Origin: Calothrix brevissima NIES-22
GTDB taxonomy: Bacteria > Cyanobacteriota > Cyanobacteriia > Cyanobacteriales > Nostocaceae
Length of the DNA stretch: 64,000 bases
Assembly (NCBI RefSeq): GCF_002367995.1
Contig: NZ_AP018207.1
Coordinates: 8,037,366 to 8,101,365, forward strand
Direction of reading: 5' to 3'
The translations under genes were made by a program, and so were the position numbers. Each line of letters opens with the position of its first letter. Position 1 is the first letter of the stretch. The notes below the pieces were generated by a model that was not told the DNA's origin, did not search any database, and saw only the letters and a program-made list of their open reading frames with translations. Positions 47,085 to 53,900 of the stretch are shown piece by piece.

Positions 47085-47182
47085 TGGGCGCTACAGGAGT
47101 TGTAGACACGAAGTGGCTTCCCGAAGGGTACCTGTGTGAGCCTGATTAAGAGTCAGGAGCATAACCGTTCTGCCAAACGCCC
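47085..47182 (-). tRNA. tRNA-Lys(CTT) with a 27-bp insertion in the T-loop
   Basis: Acceptor GGGCGTT/AGCGCCC, anticodon loop CTCTTAA on CCTGA/TCAGG. The T-stem ACAGG/CCTGT is intact, and its loop reads T, 27 bases (47103-47129), then CAACT. The repeat differs slightly from the other two (GAAGCCACTTC instead of GAAGCCGCTTC) but keeps its hairpin. Confidence 0.85.
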
Positions 47183-47191
47183 TAATTTTGG

Positions 47192-47263
47192 TGGGTCGCC
47201 CAGGGGTTGAACCTGGATAAGTCTACTTAAAAGGTAGCTGCATATCCGCTCTGCCAACGACCC
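47192..47263 (-). tRNA. tRNA-Lys(TTT)
   Basis: Acceptor GGGTCGT/GCGACCC, anticodon loop CTTTTAA on CTAC/GTAG, T-arm CCAGGTTCAACCCCTGG. Its sequence differs from the chromosomal tRNA-Lys at 5627. Confidence 0.92.
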
Positions 47264-47270
47264 AATTTGG

Positions 47271-47348
47271 TACTCCCGACAGGATTTGAACCTGCAACAA
47301 GAAACTCAGCGCTCAACTGAGTGCGTCTACCTATTCCGCCACGGGAGC
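47271..47348 (-). tRNA. tRNA-Leu(GAG)
   Basis: Acceptor GCTCCCG/CGGGAGT, anticodon loop TTGAGCG on CTCAG/CTGAG, a variable region of about 9-10 bases, T-arm GCAGGTTCAAATCCTGT. The 3' end of a broken HNH gene overlaps its first bases. Confidence 0.85.
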
Positions 47349-47737
47349 TTGAATTGAACGTTGTTTAGCCCAGTAACCCCTACAAGGTTTCTCAATCCCA
47401 TAAGTTTTACACCACTTTTCTATCGCTTTATCACTGACACCGAACTCTTTAGCTATTTGAGAAGTTGGTTTGATCCAAATCAATTGTTGAAGTTCCTCTT
47501 TAGAGGGTCATTAATACAAGACCCTTTGTAAAGATAATCACTTGCAGGCTTTTTTTGACCAGTTTTATGTGCGCGTCCACCTTGATTACCTTTGTAGACA
47601 ATATTCATTTGAGCGAGATACGACTCTAAGGTTATAGGTCTACAACGCAGTTGGCTGCAAATAAACGCCTTAGAACGGTGTTCGCTAATCCACTGCCTAA
47701 TTTGGGCTTCTTTGTTTAAAATGTCATCTCTTTTCAT
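47331..47737 (-). pseudogene. Broken HNH homing-endonuclease gene within the tRNA array
   Basis: The first 85 codons from ATG 47737 read an N-terminal domain with ICSQLRCRPITLESYLAQMN and IVYKGNQGGRAHKTG, like the start of phage-type HNH endonucleases. A frameshift near 47500 leads to a second frame reading LIWIKPTSQIAKEFGVSDK and KWCKTYGIEKPCRGYWAK, the typical C-terminal DNA-binding segment. The HNH core between them is deleted, so the enzyme is dead. The second frame ends inside tRNA-Leu(GAG). Family assignment is from memory of such proteins. Confidence 0.75.
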
Positions 47738-47816
47738 TCCTCCGGTTTATAATACACGCTAAAAAATTTAATCTAATGTCTGTCACTAAGCGAAAGCAGT
47801 ACAAACAAAGATTCAG

Positions 47817-47890
47817 TACCCCTGACAGGAGTCGAACCTGCAAAACACTCGGTCTAAACGAGCGACGGTTTCCAATTACGTCACAGGGGC
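47817..47890 (-). tRNA. tRNA with Leu anticodon (TAG) but short variable loop
   Basis: Acceptor GCCCCTG/CAGGGGT, the same as the TAA tRNA at 47002; anticodon loop TTTAGAC on GCTCG/CGAGT; T-arm GCAGGTTCGACTCCTGT. The variable loop has about five bases, unusual for leucine. Confidence 0.75.
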
Positions 47891-47896
47891 AAATGG

Positions 47897-47970
47897 TCGG
47901 GATGGCAGGATTTGAACCTGCAACCTTCAGCTCCCAAAGCTGCCGCGCTACCAAGTTGCGCCACATCCCG
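47897..47970 (-). tRNA. tRNA-Pro(TGG)
   Basis: Acceptor CGGGATG/CATCCCG, the D-arm of proline type (TGGCGCAACTTGGTAGCGC), anticodon loop TTTGGGA on CAGC/GCTG, T-arm GCAGGTTCAAATCCTGC. Confidence 0.95.
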
Positions 47971-47974
47971 TTGG

Positions 47975-48052
47975 TACTCCTGACGGGAGTTGAACCCGTA
48001 CAAATTAGACTGTTTTTGAGACAGCCGCCTCTTCCAATTGGGCTACAGGAGC
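47975..48052 (-). tRNA. tRNA-Leu(CAA)
   Basis: Acceptor GCTCCTG/CAGGAGT, anticodon loop CTCAAAA on GCTGT/ACAGT, a variable region of about 9 bases (short for Leu), T-arm ACGGGTTCAACTCCCGT. Confidence 0.85.
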
Positions 48053-48079
48053 ATAATTTATCTGCATATCAAAGCAGAA

Positions 48080-48154
48080 CTGGGAAGGCAGGAATCGAAC
48101 CTGCGAAATCCTGAGCCAAAATCAGGTGGCTTTGCCAACGTCGCCTACTTCCCA
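48080..48154 (-). tRNA. tRNA-Gln(TTG)
   Basis: Acceptor TGGGAAG/CTTCCCA with weak first pair and discriminator G, typical of glutamine; anticodon loop TTTTGGC on CCTGA/TCAGG; T-arm GCAGGTTCGATTCCTGC. Confidence 0.92.
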
Positions 48155-48162
48155 ATAATTGG

Positions 48163-48236
48163 TTGCCGAGGTTGGGGTCGAACCAACATCTCCGTGATTC
48201 AGAGTCACGGCGACTTTCCAAGTCGTCCACTCGGCA
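48163..48236 (-). tRNA. tRNA-Gln(CTG)
   Basis: Acceptor TGCCGAG/CTCGGCA, anticodon loop CTCTGAA on CGTGA/TCACG, T-arm GTTGGTTCGACCCCAAC. Confidence 0.9.
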
Positions 48237-48241
48237 ATGAA

Positions 48242-48316
<75 letters not shown>

Positions 48317-48324
48317 ATGTGCCA

Positions 48325-48403
48325 GTCCCCCAGGTCAGAATCGAACTGACGACCTCTGGTTTTTCAGACCAGCGCTCTCTACCAAAACTGAGCTACTAGG
48401 GGA
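48325..48403 (-). tRNA. tRNA-Phe(GAA)
   Basis: Acceptor TCCCCTA/TGGGGGA, D-arm AGCTCAGTTTTGGTAGAG, anticodon loop CTGAAAA on CTGGT/ACCAG, T-arm GTCAGTTCGATTCTGAC. The D-loop is one or two bases longer than usual. Confidence 0.88.
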
Positions 48404-48408
48404 TAGAG

Positions 48409-48482
48409 CGAGAACGGAAGGACTTGAACCTTCACTTTTCAGTTTCGTAGACTGATGTGTTATCCAGTTACACTACGTTCTC
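48409..48482 (-). tRNA. tRNA-Arg(ACG)
   Basis: Acceptor GAGAACG/CGTTCTC, anticodon loop CTACGAA on TCAGT/ACTGA, T-arm GAAGGTTCAAGTCCTTC. Confidence 0.92.
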
Positions 48483-48487
48483 AAAGA

Positions 48488-48577
48488 CGGAGAGGACAGG
48501 ATTTGAACCTGCGACGGGCTTTAAAAACCCGTTTCCTCTTAGCAGGAGGACGCTTTGAACCACTCAGCCACCTCTCC
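48488..48577 (-). tRNA. tRNA-Ser(GCT)
   Basis: Class II tRNA: acceptor GGAGAGG/CCTCTCC, anticodon loop CTGCTAA on TCCTC/GAGGA, a long variable arm (ACGGG...CCCGT) and T-arm GCAGGTTCAAATCCTGT. Confidence 0.93.
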
Positions 48578-48583
48578 AATAGA

Positions 48584-48653
48584 CGCGGGAGAAGGAATTG
48601 AACCTTCCTGTACAAGCTTATGAGACTTGTGAGTGACCACTACTCTATCCCGC
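48584..48653 (-). tRNA. tRNA with CAT anticodon (Met, or Ile2 if modified)
   Basis: Acceptor GCGGGAT/CTCCCGC, anticodon loop CTCATAA on CAAGT/GCTTG, T-arm GAAGGTTCAATTCCTTC. It lacks the three stacked G-C pairs of an initiator tRNA. No tRNA with a standard Ile anticodon is present, so this one may serve Met or Ile AUA. Confidence 0.85.
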
Positions 48654-48655
48654 TA

Positions 48656-48736
48656 TGGGTCGGGCTGGAATTGAACCAGCAACGCAAACGCGGCGGTTTT
48701 ACAGACCGTTGCCCACACCAATAGGCGAGCCGACCC
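48656..48736 (-). tRNA. tRNA-Tyr(GTA)
   Basis: Class II tRNA with acceptor GGGTCGG/CCGACCC, anticodon loop CTGTAAA on CGGT/ACCG, a variable arm (CGCG...TGCG) and T-arm GCTGGTTCAATTCCAGC. Confidence 0.93.
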
Positions 48737-48825
48737 ATGTTTGAGTAATTACTTGAGATTTCTGAGTGAAATAAAGGAATGGAGAGACCAGTTTTTCTGC
48801 TCTCTGCCATCCCAACTCAAGTCAG

Positions 48826-48899
48826 CAGTGCCGACGGGAATTGAACCCGCAATCTCCTGCGTGAAAGACAGGTGGCTTTACCAATTTGCCTACGGCACC
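48826..48899 (-). tRNA. tRNA-Glu(TTC)
   Basis: Acceptor GGTGCCG/CGGCACT with discriminator G, anticodon loop CTTTCAC on CCTGT/GCAGG, T-arm GCGGGTTCAATTCCCGT. In cyanobacteria a tRNA-Glu(UUC) also feeds tetrapyrrole synthesis; whether this copy does is unknown. Confidence 0.92.
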
Positions 48900-48959
48900 A
48901 AGGTAAAATTTCTACCACATACAAGTTTGAGAAGCTGTTTTTTCAGCCCCCTGGTTTGG

Positions 48960-49040
48960 TGGAGGCTGTAGGATTTGAACCTACTCTGATTGAGATAATC
49001 AGATGACCAGTTTGTAAGCTTCTGATGTTGGGGCACGTGG
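48960..49040 (-). pseudogene. Degenerate tRNA-like sequence
   Basis: The 3' part has a clear T-arm (GTAGGTTCAAATCCTAC) and acceptor strand AGCCTCC, and a possible long variable arm (CTGAT...ATCAG). I cannot find the matching 5' acceptor strand or a credible anticodon loop. It is probably a decayed class II tRNA gene. Confidence 0.55.
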
Positions 49041-49045
49041 TAGAA

Positions 49046-49116
49046 CGCAGAGACTAGGATTTGAACCTAGACTAAAGGTTTTGGAGACCCTTATGCTGCC
49101 GTTACACTATCCCTGC
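49046..49116 (-). tRNA. tRNA-Trp(CCA)
   Basis: Acceptor GCAGGGA/TCTCTGC with discriminator G, anticodon loop CTCCAAA on AGGGT/ACCTT, T-arm CTAGGTTCAAATCCTAG. Confidence 0.92.
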
Positions 49117-49121
49117 ATTGG

Positions 49122-49193
49122 TCGCAGAGGTGGGAGTTGAACCCACATATCCAAGGGCTAGAGCCGAGTACCTTGCCGTTAGGTTACACTGCA
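49122..49193 (-). tRNA. Amber-suppressor-like tRNA (anticodon CTA)
   Basis: Acceptor TGCAGTG/CTCTGCG with a weak first pair and discriminator A, D-arm ACCTAACGGCAAGGT, anticodon loop CTCTAGC and T-arm GTGGGTTCAACTCCCAC. The anticodon CTA pairs with UAG. The start TG and body resemble the glutamine tRNAs of the array. The anticodon stem has two mismatches (CTCGG/CCTTG), so it could be degenerate. Confidence 0.7.
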
Positions 49194-49201
49194 ACGTTTG
49201 G

Positions 49202-49272
49202 AGTCCAGGGCGAGAATTGAACTCGCACCGTCGGTTTTGCAGACCAATACCCTACCATTAGGCGACCTGGAC
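49202..49272 (-). tRNA. tRNA-Cys(GCA)
   Basis: Acceptor GTCCAGG/CCTGGAC with discriminator T, as expected for cysteine; anticodon loop CTGCAAA on TTGGT/ACCGA; T-arm GCGAGTTCAATTCTCGC. Confidence 0.93.
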
Positions 49273-49280
49273 ATTTTTGG

Positions 49281-49354
49281 AAGCCTCGACGGGAGTTGCA
49301 CCCGCTTCTCTCTGACTGAGAATCAGAGCGACTTTTCTATTCGTCCACAAGGCT
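49281..49354 (-). tRNA. tRNA-Glu(CTC)
   Basis: Acceptor AGCCTTG/CGAGGCT, anticodon loop TTCTCAG on TCTGA/TCAGA. The T-loop is TGCAACT instead of TTC-type, losing the base normally modified to pseudouridine, so function is uncertain. Confidence 0.8.
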
Positions 49355-49360
49355 ACAAGG

Positions 49361-49435
49361 CGGGGATGACGAGACTTGAACTCGCGACTTCCTATTCGAC
49401 AGATAGGCACTCTTAACCGACTGAGTTACACCCCC
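49361..49435 (-). tRNA. tRNA-Asp(GTC)
   Basis: Acceptor GGGGGTG/CATCCCC with discriminator G, anticodon loop CTGTCGA on CCTAT/ATAGG, T-arm GCGAGTTCAAGTCTCGT. It is the first gene of the array in the direction of transcription. Confidence 0.93.
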
Positions 49436-49513
49436 ACGTTGGGTGGCAATTATTTAGTTTTCATGGTTCAGAGGTGTGAGCGCTGTGCCTTTTGCTGAGG
49501 CTCTTTTGCTTCA

Positions 49514-49566
49514 CTACATATATACTACATATATACTACAAAGCTGTCAAGGGTATACTACAAATT
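49514..49566 (-). promoter_or_regulatory. Predicted promoter and repeat operator of the tRNA array
   Basis: On the minus strand TTGACA (49550-49545) is followed after 17 bases by TAGTAT (49527-49522), a good sigma-70 promoter about 80-90 bases before tRNA-Asp. GTAGTATA-type units recur at about 49564-49554, 49539-49531, 49528-49520 and 49517-49513, covering the -10 box and spacer, which suggests an operator. Confidence 0.7.
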
Positions 49567-49639
49567 TTTTTTGAGAAATGAGAGGGCGGTGTTATGTAAT
49601 GGCTGTATTGCCCTCTCTGACTGGGTTTAAGGGAGTGAA

Positions 49640-50176
49640 TTACTCATTCTCAGTTAGGCGTTGTGCGTTCCAGAACTGTTCGGCAAATGCAACGGCTGGG
49701 TGAATTGGCGCTTTGGGTTTGGTTTTGAGTACCATTCCTGCTTCATGGGGAAGGCGATCGCTTTTTGTCGAGTTACAACGTTCACAAGCTGTAACAACGT
49801 TGTCCCAGGTATGCTGTCCACCTTTGGAACGAGGTATTACATGGTCGAGGGTGAGACGCTTAGTACTACCGCAATATTGACAGCTATGGCTATCACGCTT
49901 GAGGACTTCACGACGATTGACAGGCGGTACTTTCCAATGACGTTCGGGGTTACCTACTGTCAAACGAATGTGTTCGGGAACTTGTAGTACGATGCTAGGC
50001 GATCGCACTTCCCAAAGCGTTGAACTACCAAACTCTAAGGATTCAGCCTGTCCGCTAACTAGCAAGACAATAGCGCGTTTGATATTAATCCTTGCCAATG
50101 GTAGGTAGTTCTTAGAGAACACGACTACCGAGTTTTGTAATACGTTTGCTTTCTGAGTCTGTGGTTGAGGTTCCAT
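49640..50176 (-). CDS. HNH endonuclease family protein
   Basis: This protein of about 178 residues has an N-terminal domain with NYLPLARINIKRAIVLLVSGQAE and a C-terminal HNH motif: CQYCGS, LTLDHVIPRSKGGQHTWDNVVTAC and ERCNSTKSDRLP, giving a paired-cysteine zinc site and catalytic His. The family is conserved in cyanobacterial chromosomes and is usually not a mobile homing enzyme; its role is unknown. ATG 50176 is chosen because GGAG precedes it; a GTG at 50188 is possible. It lies upstream of the tRNA array promoter on the same strand but is not part of it. Confidence 0.85.
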   Translation of the reverse strand: MEPQPQTQKANVLQNSVVVFSKNYLPLARINIKRAIVLLVSGQAESLEFGSSTLWEVRSPSIVLQVPEHIRLTVGNPERHWKVPPVNRREVLKRDSHSCQYCGSTKRLTLDHVIPRSKGGQHTWDNVVTACERCNSTKSDRLPHEAGMVLKTKPKAPIHPAVAFAEQFWNAQRLTENE

Positions 50177-50190
50177 AGGTGAATTCACTC

Positions 50191-50233
50191 CGAAAAAAAT
50201 AACCCCCGTTTCTTTGCATCAGAAGCGGGGGTT
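50191..50233 (-). terminator. Strong terminator of an upstream minus-strand transcript
   Basis: The stem AACCCCCG/CGGGGGTT with an 17-base loop is followed on the minus strand by seven T residues. It ends a transcript coming from higher coordinates, i.e. the small gene at 50232-50474. Confidence 0.85.
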
Positions 50234-50474
50234 AAGTAGTTAACACTTTTTTCCTTATCTGCGGTACAAGAACGCACTTGCACCTCCCGCTATCTATCAG
50301 CCGGTCTGGATTTAGCCAGGCGACTAGCACTTCAATAATCCCGTCCATTGCAGATTTACTGTCTGGACATTGATATGTACCCTCAAAACCAAATAGGGCG
50401 GTGTTTTTGCCCAAACCCTTGCGGGGTCGGTCATGTCTTGCTCTATCTATATTTGAGGCAAAGTTGTGGATCAT
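50232..50474 (-). CDS. Possible small protein or small RNA gene (80 codons)
   Basis: I do not recognise the 80-residue product (contains ALFGFEGTYQCPDSK and EVLVAWLNPDRLID). The strong terminator directly after its stop shows that a transcript covers the region, but it could be a non-coding RNA of about 250-300 bases instead of an mRNA. No clear ribosome site precedes the ATG. Confidence 0.45.
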   Translation of the reverse strand: MIHNFASNIDRARHDRPRKGLGKNTALFGFEGTYQCPDSKSAMDGIIEVLVAWLNPDRLIDSGRCKCVLVPQIRKKVLTT

Positions 50475-50831
50475 CGAATTTCTGTAGTATTTGTAATGAA
50501 GGAATAACTTATTTTCATATTACATTTGTAGTATGAAATTGTCTACCGTACAATTTTGAAGAATGAGTGTGGCGCTCGTAGATCGAAGCCAGCACCTTTA
50601 AGTTAATGCGATCGGTCAGTTCTCTAGAGCGATTGAGCATAACTATATGAAGAAGGGTAAAGGGAAAGGAAGAAATATTTACCCCATAATATATAGATTA
50701 ACGCAAAGCATGATTGCTGTAATCTTGCTCTAAACTCCGGAAAAACCGATACTCAAGCTGTATATCTAGCTAAAATTCAAACATCTGCCATTTTAGCCTT
50801 GCTTTTGGGCTACTGTGGTTGAAACTTCATA

Positions 50832-50912
50832 ATGAGTAACCAAAATTACACTCGAAAAATTTTACTATTATCTGCAAATCCTAGAGGAAGCAGTATGTTA
50901 GCTCTTATGTAA
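50832..50912 (+). pseudogene. Truncated start of a cyanobacterial effector/CHAT-type protein
   Basis: The frame reads 26 codons, MSNQNYTRKILLLSANPRG and a few more, then a stop. The segment KILLLSANPRG is the usual opening of large cyanobacterial signalling or defence proteins that continue with a LRLDEEVREI-like stretch, which is absent. It lies just upstream of the KAP NTPase gene. Confidence 0.45.
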
Positions 50913-50973
50913 GAATCTCAAAAATGCAATTTCCACAGTATATATTTTAGCTAACCTTATAATTCAATCTAGT

Positions 50974-53900
50974 ATGTCTACAGGTAATCCAGATACAGAA
51001 ACAGCTAATCGTATTCTGCTGAAGAAGCAAGGTAAAACTCAGATTTACGCTCTTTGTACAAGTCGTCCTTGGTTGTTACCCTTTGATGGCTTAGTTATCC
51101 CAGTTGGCTACCAAGGAAACATGGGTGGATTTGGTCAAAATTTTTTGGCTGATGTAGGAGAAAAAGACTACGGTGTGAGCTTTTTCAATTTCATGCAAGC
51201 AGAGTTGTCAAAAAATAATTTGTCTGAGATTGAGCCAGATAAACCACTTTTAATGGCTTTACCTCCGGCAGTTAATTTGGCTGTCTCTCAACTTCAGAGA
51301 AATCAAGCTCAAGCTGAAAAATTTACTATTCTGGCAACTGTAGAATCAGATTCAGAGGCAGGAAGAATTATCAATGTTAGCAACGCTGCTCAAGCTGCTG
51401 CCGCAACGATTCGTCTGGCAACAAAGCAGAGATTGACACGTTTAATCATTCCCCTGTTAGGTAGTGGAGTGAATCGCCTGAATAAACAGGAAGTGGCGAT
51501 CGCTATGTTGCAAGCAATTGATCGCGCATTAGCAACTAATCAAGGTAAAAATCATGTAATTGAAGAAGTCACTATAGTAGACAGAGAAAATATCACTGGA
51601 ATATTGCGTATAGCTGCAATTCGGCTGAATGATTTCTTGGCTCAAAGTCCTAAAAATGATTTACCTTCAGGTCAAGATCTTCTCAATATTGAACAAGAAG
51701 TTCATGCATTAGCAGAAGTTTTATTAATGCGTAGTTTAGAACCGCCATTAGCTGTTGGTATTCTTGGTGGATGGGGTAGTGGTAAATCCCATATTATGCA
51801 CCTGATGCAGCAAAAAATGACTCAAATTCGTAGCCAACCCGTAAATAAACAAAAAGCATGGGCTAATTTAGCAAGCTGCGATCGCGATTCCGTTGAAGAA
51901 CAGCTTTCACCCTACGTAGGACATGTCTATCAAATCACATTTGATGCTTGGACTTATGCTCGCTCTAACCTCTGGGCAAGTTTAATGGAAACGATACTCT
52001 TTGAACTAAATCGCCAACTGATTTTGGAAAGACAATTGGAGGAATTAGGAGTTGATGCCTACGCAGGAGGCAAAATTTGGGAAGCACTCAATGAAATGAG
52101 CGATCTGCAAAGAAGAGAGTTGTTTTATGAGGCAAAATTAACTCAAGAACAATTAGAAGACTTAGAAAAATCAGGCTCGCATAGTCAAGTAGAAAACTTA
52201 CTTTGGGAAAGTTTAAAAACTTCCAGAAAAAGAGAAAAACAAGCTTTAGAAGATAAAGAGAAAGAACTAGAAGAAGAAAAGAAAAAACTGGATGATAAAA
52301 TCAGGCAGGTACAACAAGAAGTTGCAGAAACAATTGCAAATAAGCCCGAACAAGAAATATGGATTCAGCAAATTAAAGATGAATTACTAGAAAAATATTT
52401 AGGCAAAGAGTTTAAGGATTTTAAAGACAAAATTAAGCAAGAAATTCAAAGTAGGCAACAAGAGAAAGAATCTTTAGATAATAAATTTGATGATTTCAAA
52501 GCTAATAATATAATTACATCAAAAAGCCTTAAATACTGGGCTTCCAAAAATAAAAATTTAATAATATTATTTATTGTTCTTTCAATTTTAACTTTTGCTA
52601 TTCCATTTATCTTAGAAAAATTAAAAGCTGGGATTATACCTCAGATTGCTGCAACTTTAGTAACACTTACACCAGGAATAGTTGCAGCACAAGAGTTAGT
52701 TAAAAAATGGAGAGGATATATTGAGATAATTTCTAAAAAATTTGACGAGTATCAAAAAAAGGTAGAGAAGCTCGCAGAAACAGAAAGGCTCAAATCAGCT
52801 AAAGTTCGCGAGGAAGAAATTAAAAAAAGGCTAGATACGCCAGAATTCAAAGCAAGTGAAGAAAAAATAAAATATTTACAAGCAGATGTAGAGCAACAGC
52901 GCCAAATAGTCATTCAAATATCCCAAGTTTCTCTGCCAGATTTTATCGGCAATCAATTAGAAAATGGTCTGTATGGTAAACGGCTAGGTTTAATGCAGCA
53001 AGTTAAAAATGACTTGGCAACTATTACAGAAAAACTACTACCGCCTAAGCAAAAAAGTGAGAAATTCAAAGAACATATTGAAAGTTTACAAAAGATATTC
53101 CCTAGAGGGCCAGCACGAGTTGTACTTTACATAGATGATTTGGATAGATGTCCACCTAACCGAGTTGTAGAGGTACTAGAAGCAGTTCAACTTTTAGTTA
53201 AAACACCATTATTTGTGGTTATTTTGGCTATAGATGAACGCTACATTGCACGGGCTTTAGAAAAAGTATATGCAGGTGTTTTACATCGCAAAGGTAAACC
53301 TTCAGGTATCGATTACATTGAAAAAATCATCCAAATTCCGTATCGAGTCCGACCAATTGCTCGTTCGTCTTTGAAAAATTACTTAGAAGCTCAAATGCAA
53401 TATGAAAAGGAAGAAGTTGAAGATATAAATAATCATCAATTTACTCCAGATATCGATGAAAGTCAAGCAGAGGTAAATGAAGATACAAGACAGCCAGTAG
53501 CAAGAGGAACTATTAATAATACTGCTGATGACGGCAAAGCCGAAAGTGAAGAGAAAACCGAATTAATGGAGGATTTACCATTACAAGTAATTAAGTTTAC
53601 GAAGGAAGAATTTGATACAGTACATGAATGTTGCCAACATATTGATCTTTCGCCGAGAACTCTCAAGCGATTAATTAATGTCTATAAGCTTTTCAAAATT
53701 GTTTGGTTTCGCTCTAGTAGACTCCAGGATATTCAAGAAGATGAGACTATCCGCAAGGTAATTGTTTCATTTCTAGCTCTTTCGGGTAGATACCCGTATT
53801 TGATGCGGAGTGTATTTGAAGATTTAGAAATGTATTTTGAGGAGTCAAGAGACTTGGAGCGCAATCTGCTTGAGTTCTTTCCTCAGAAACCATCTGTAAA

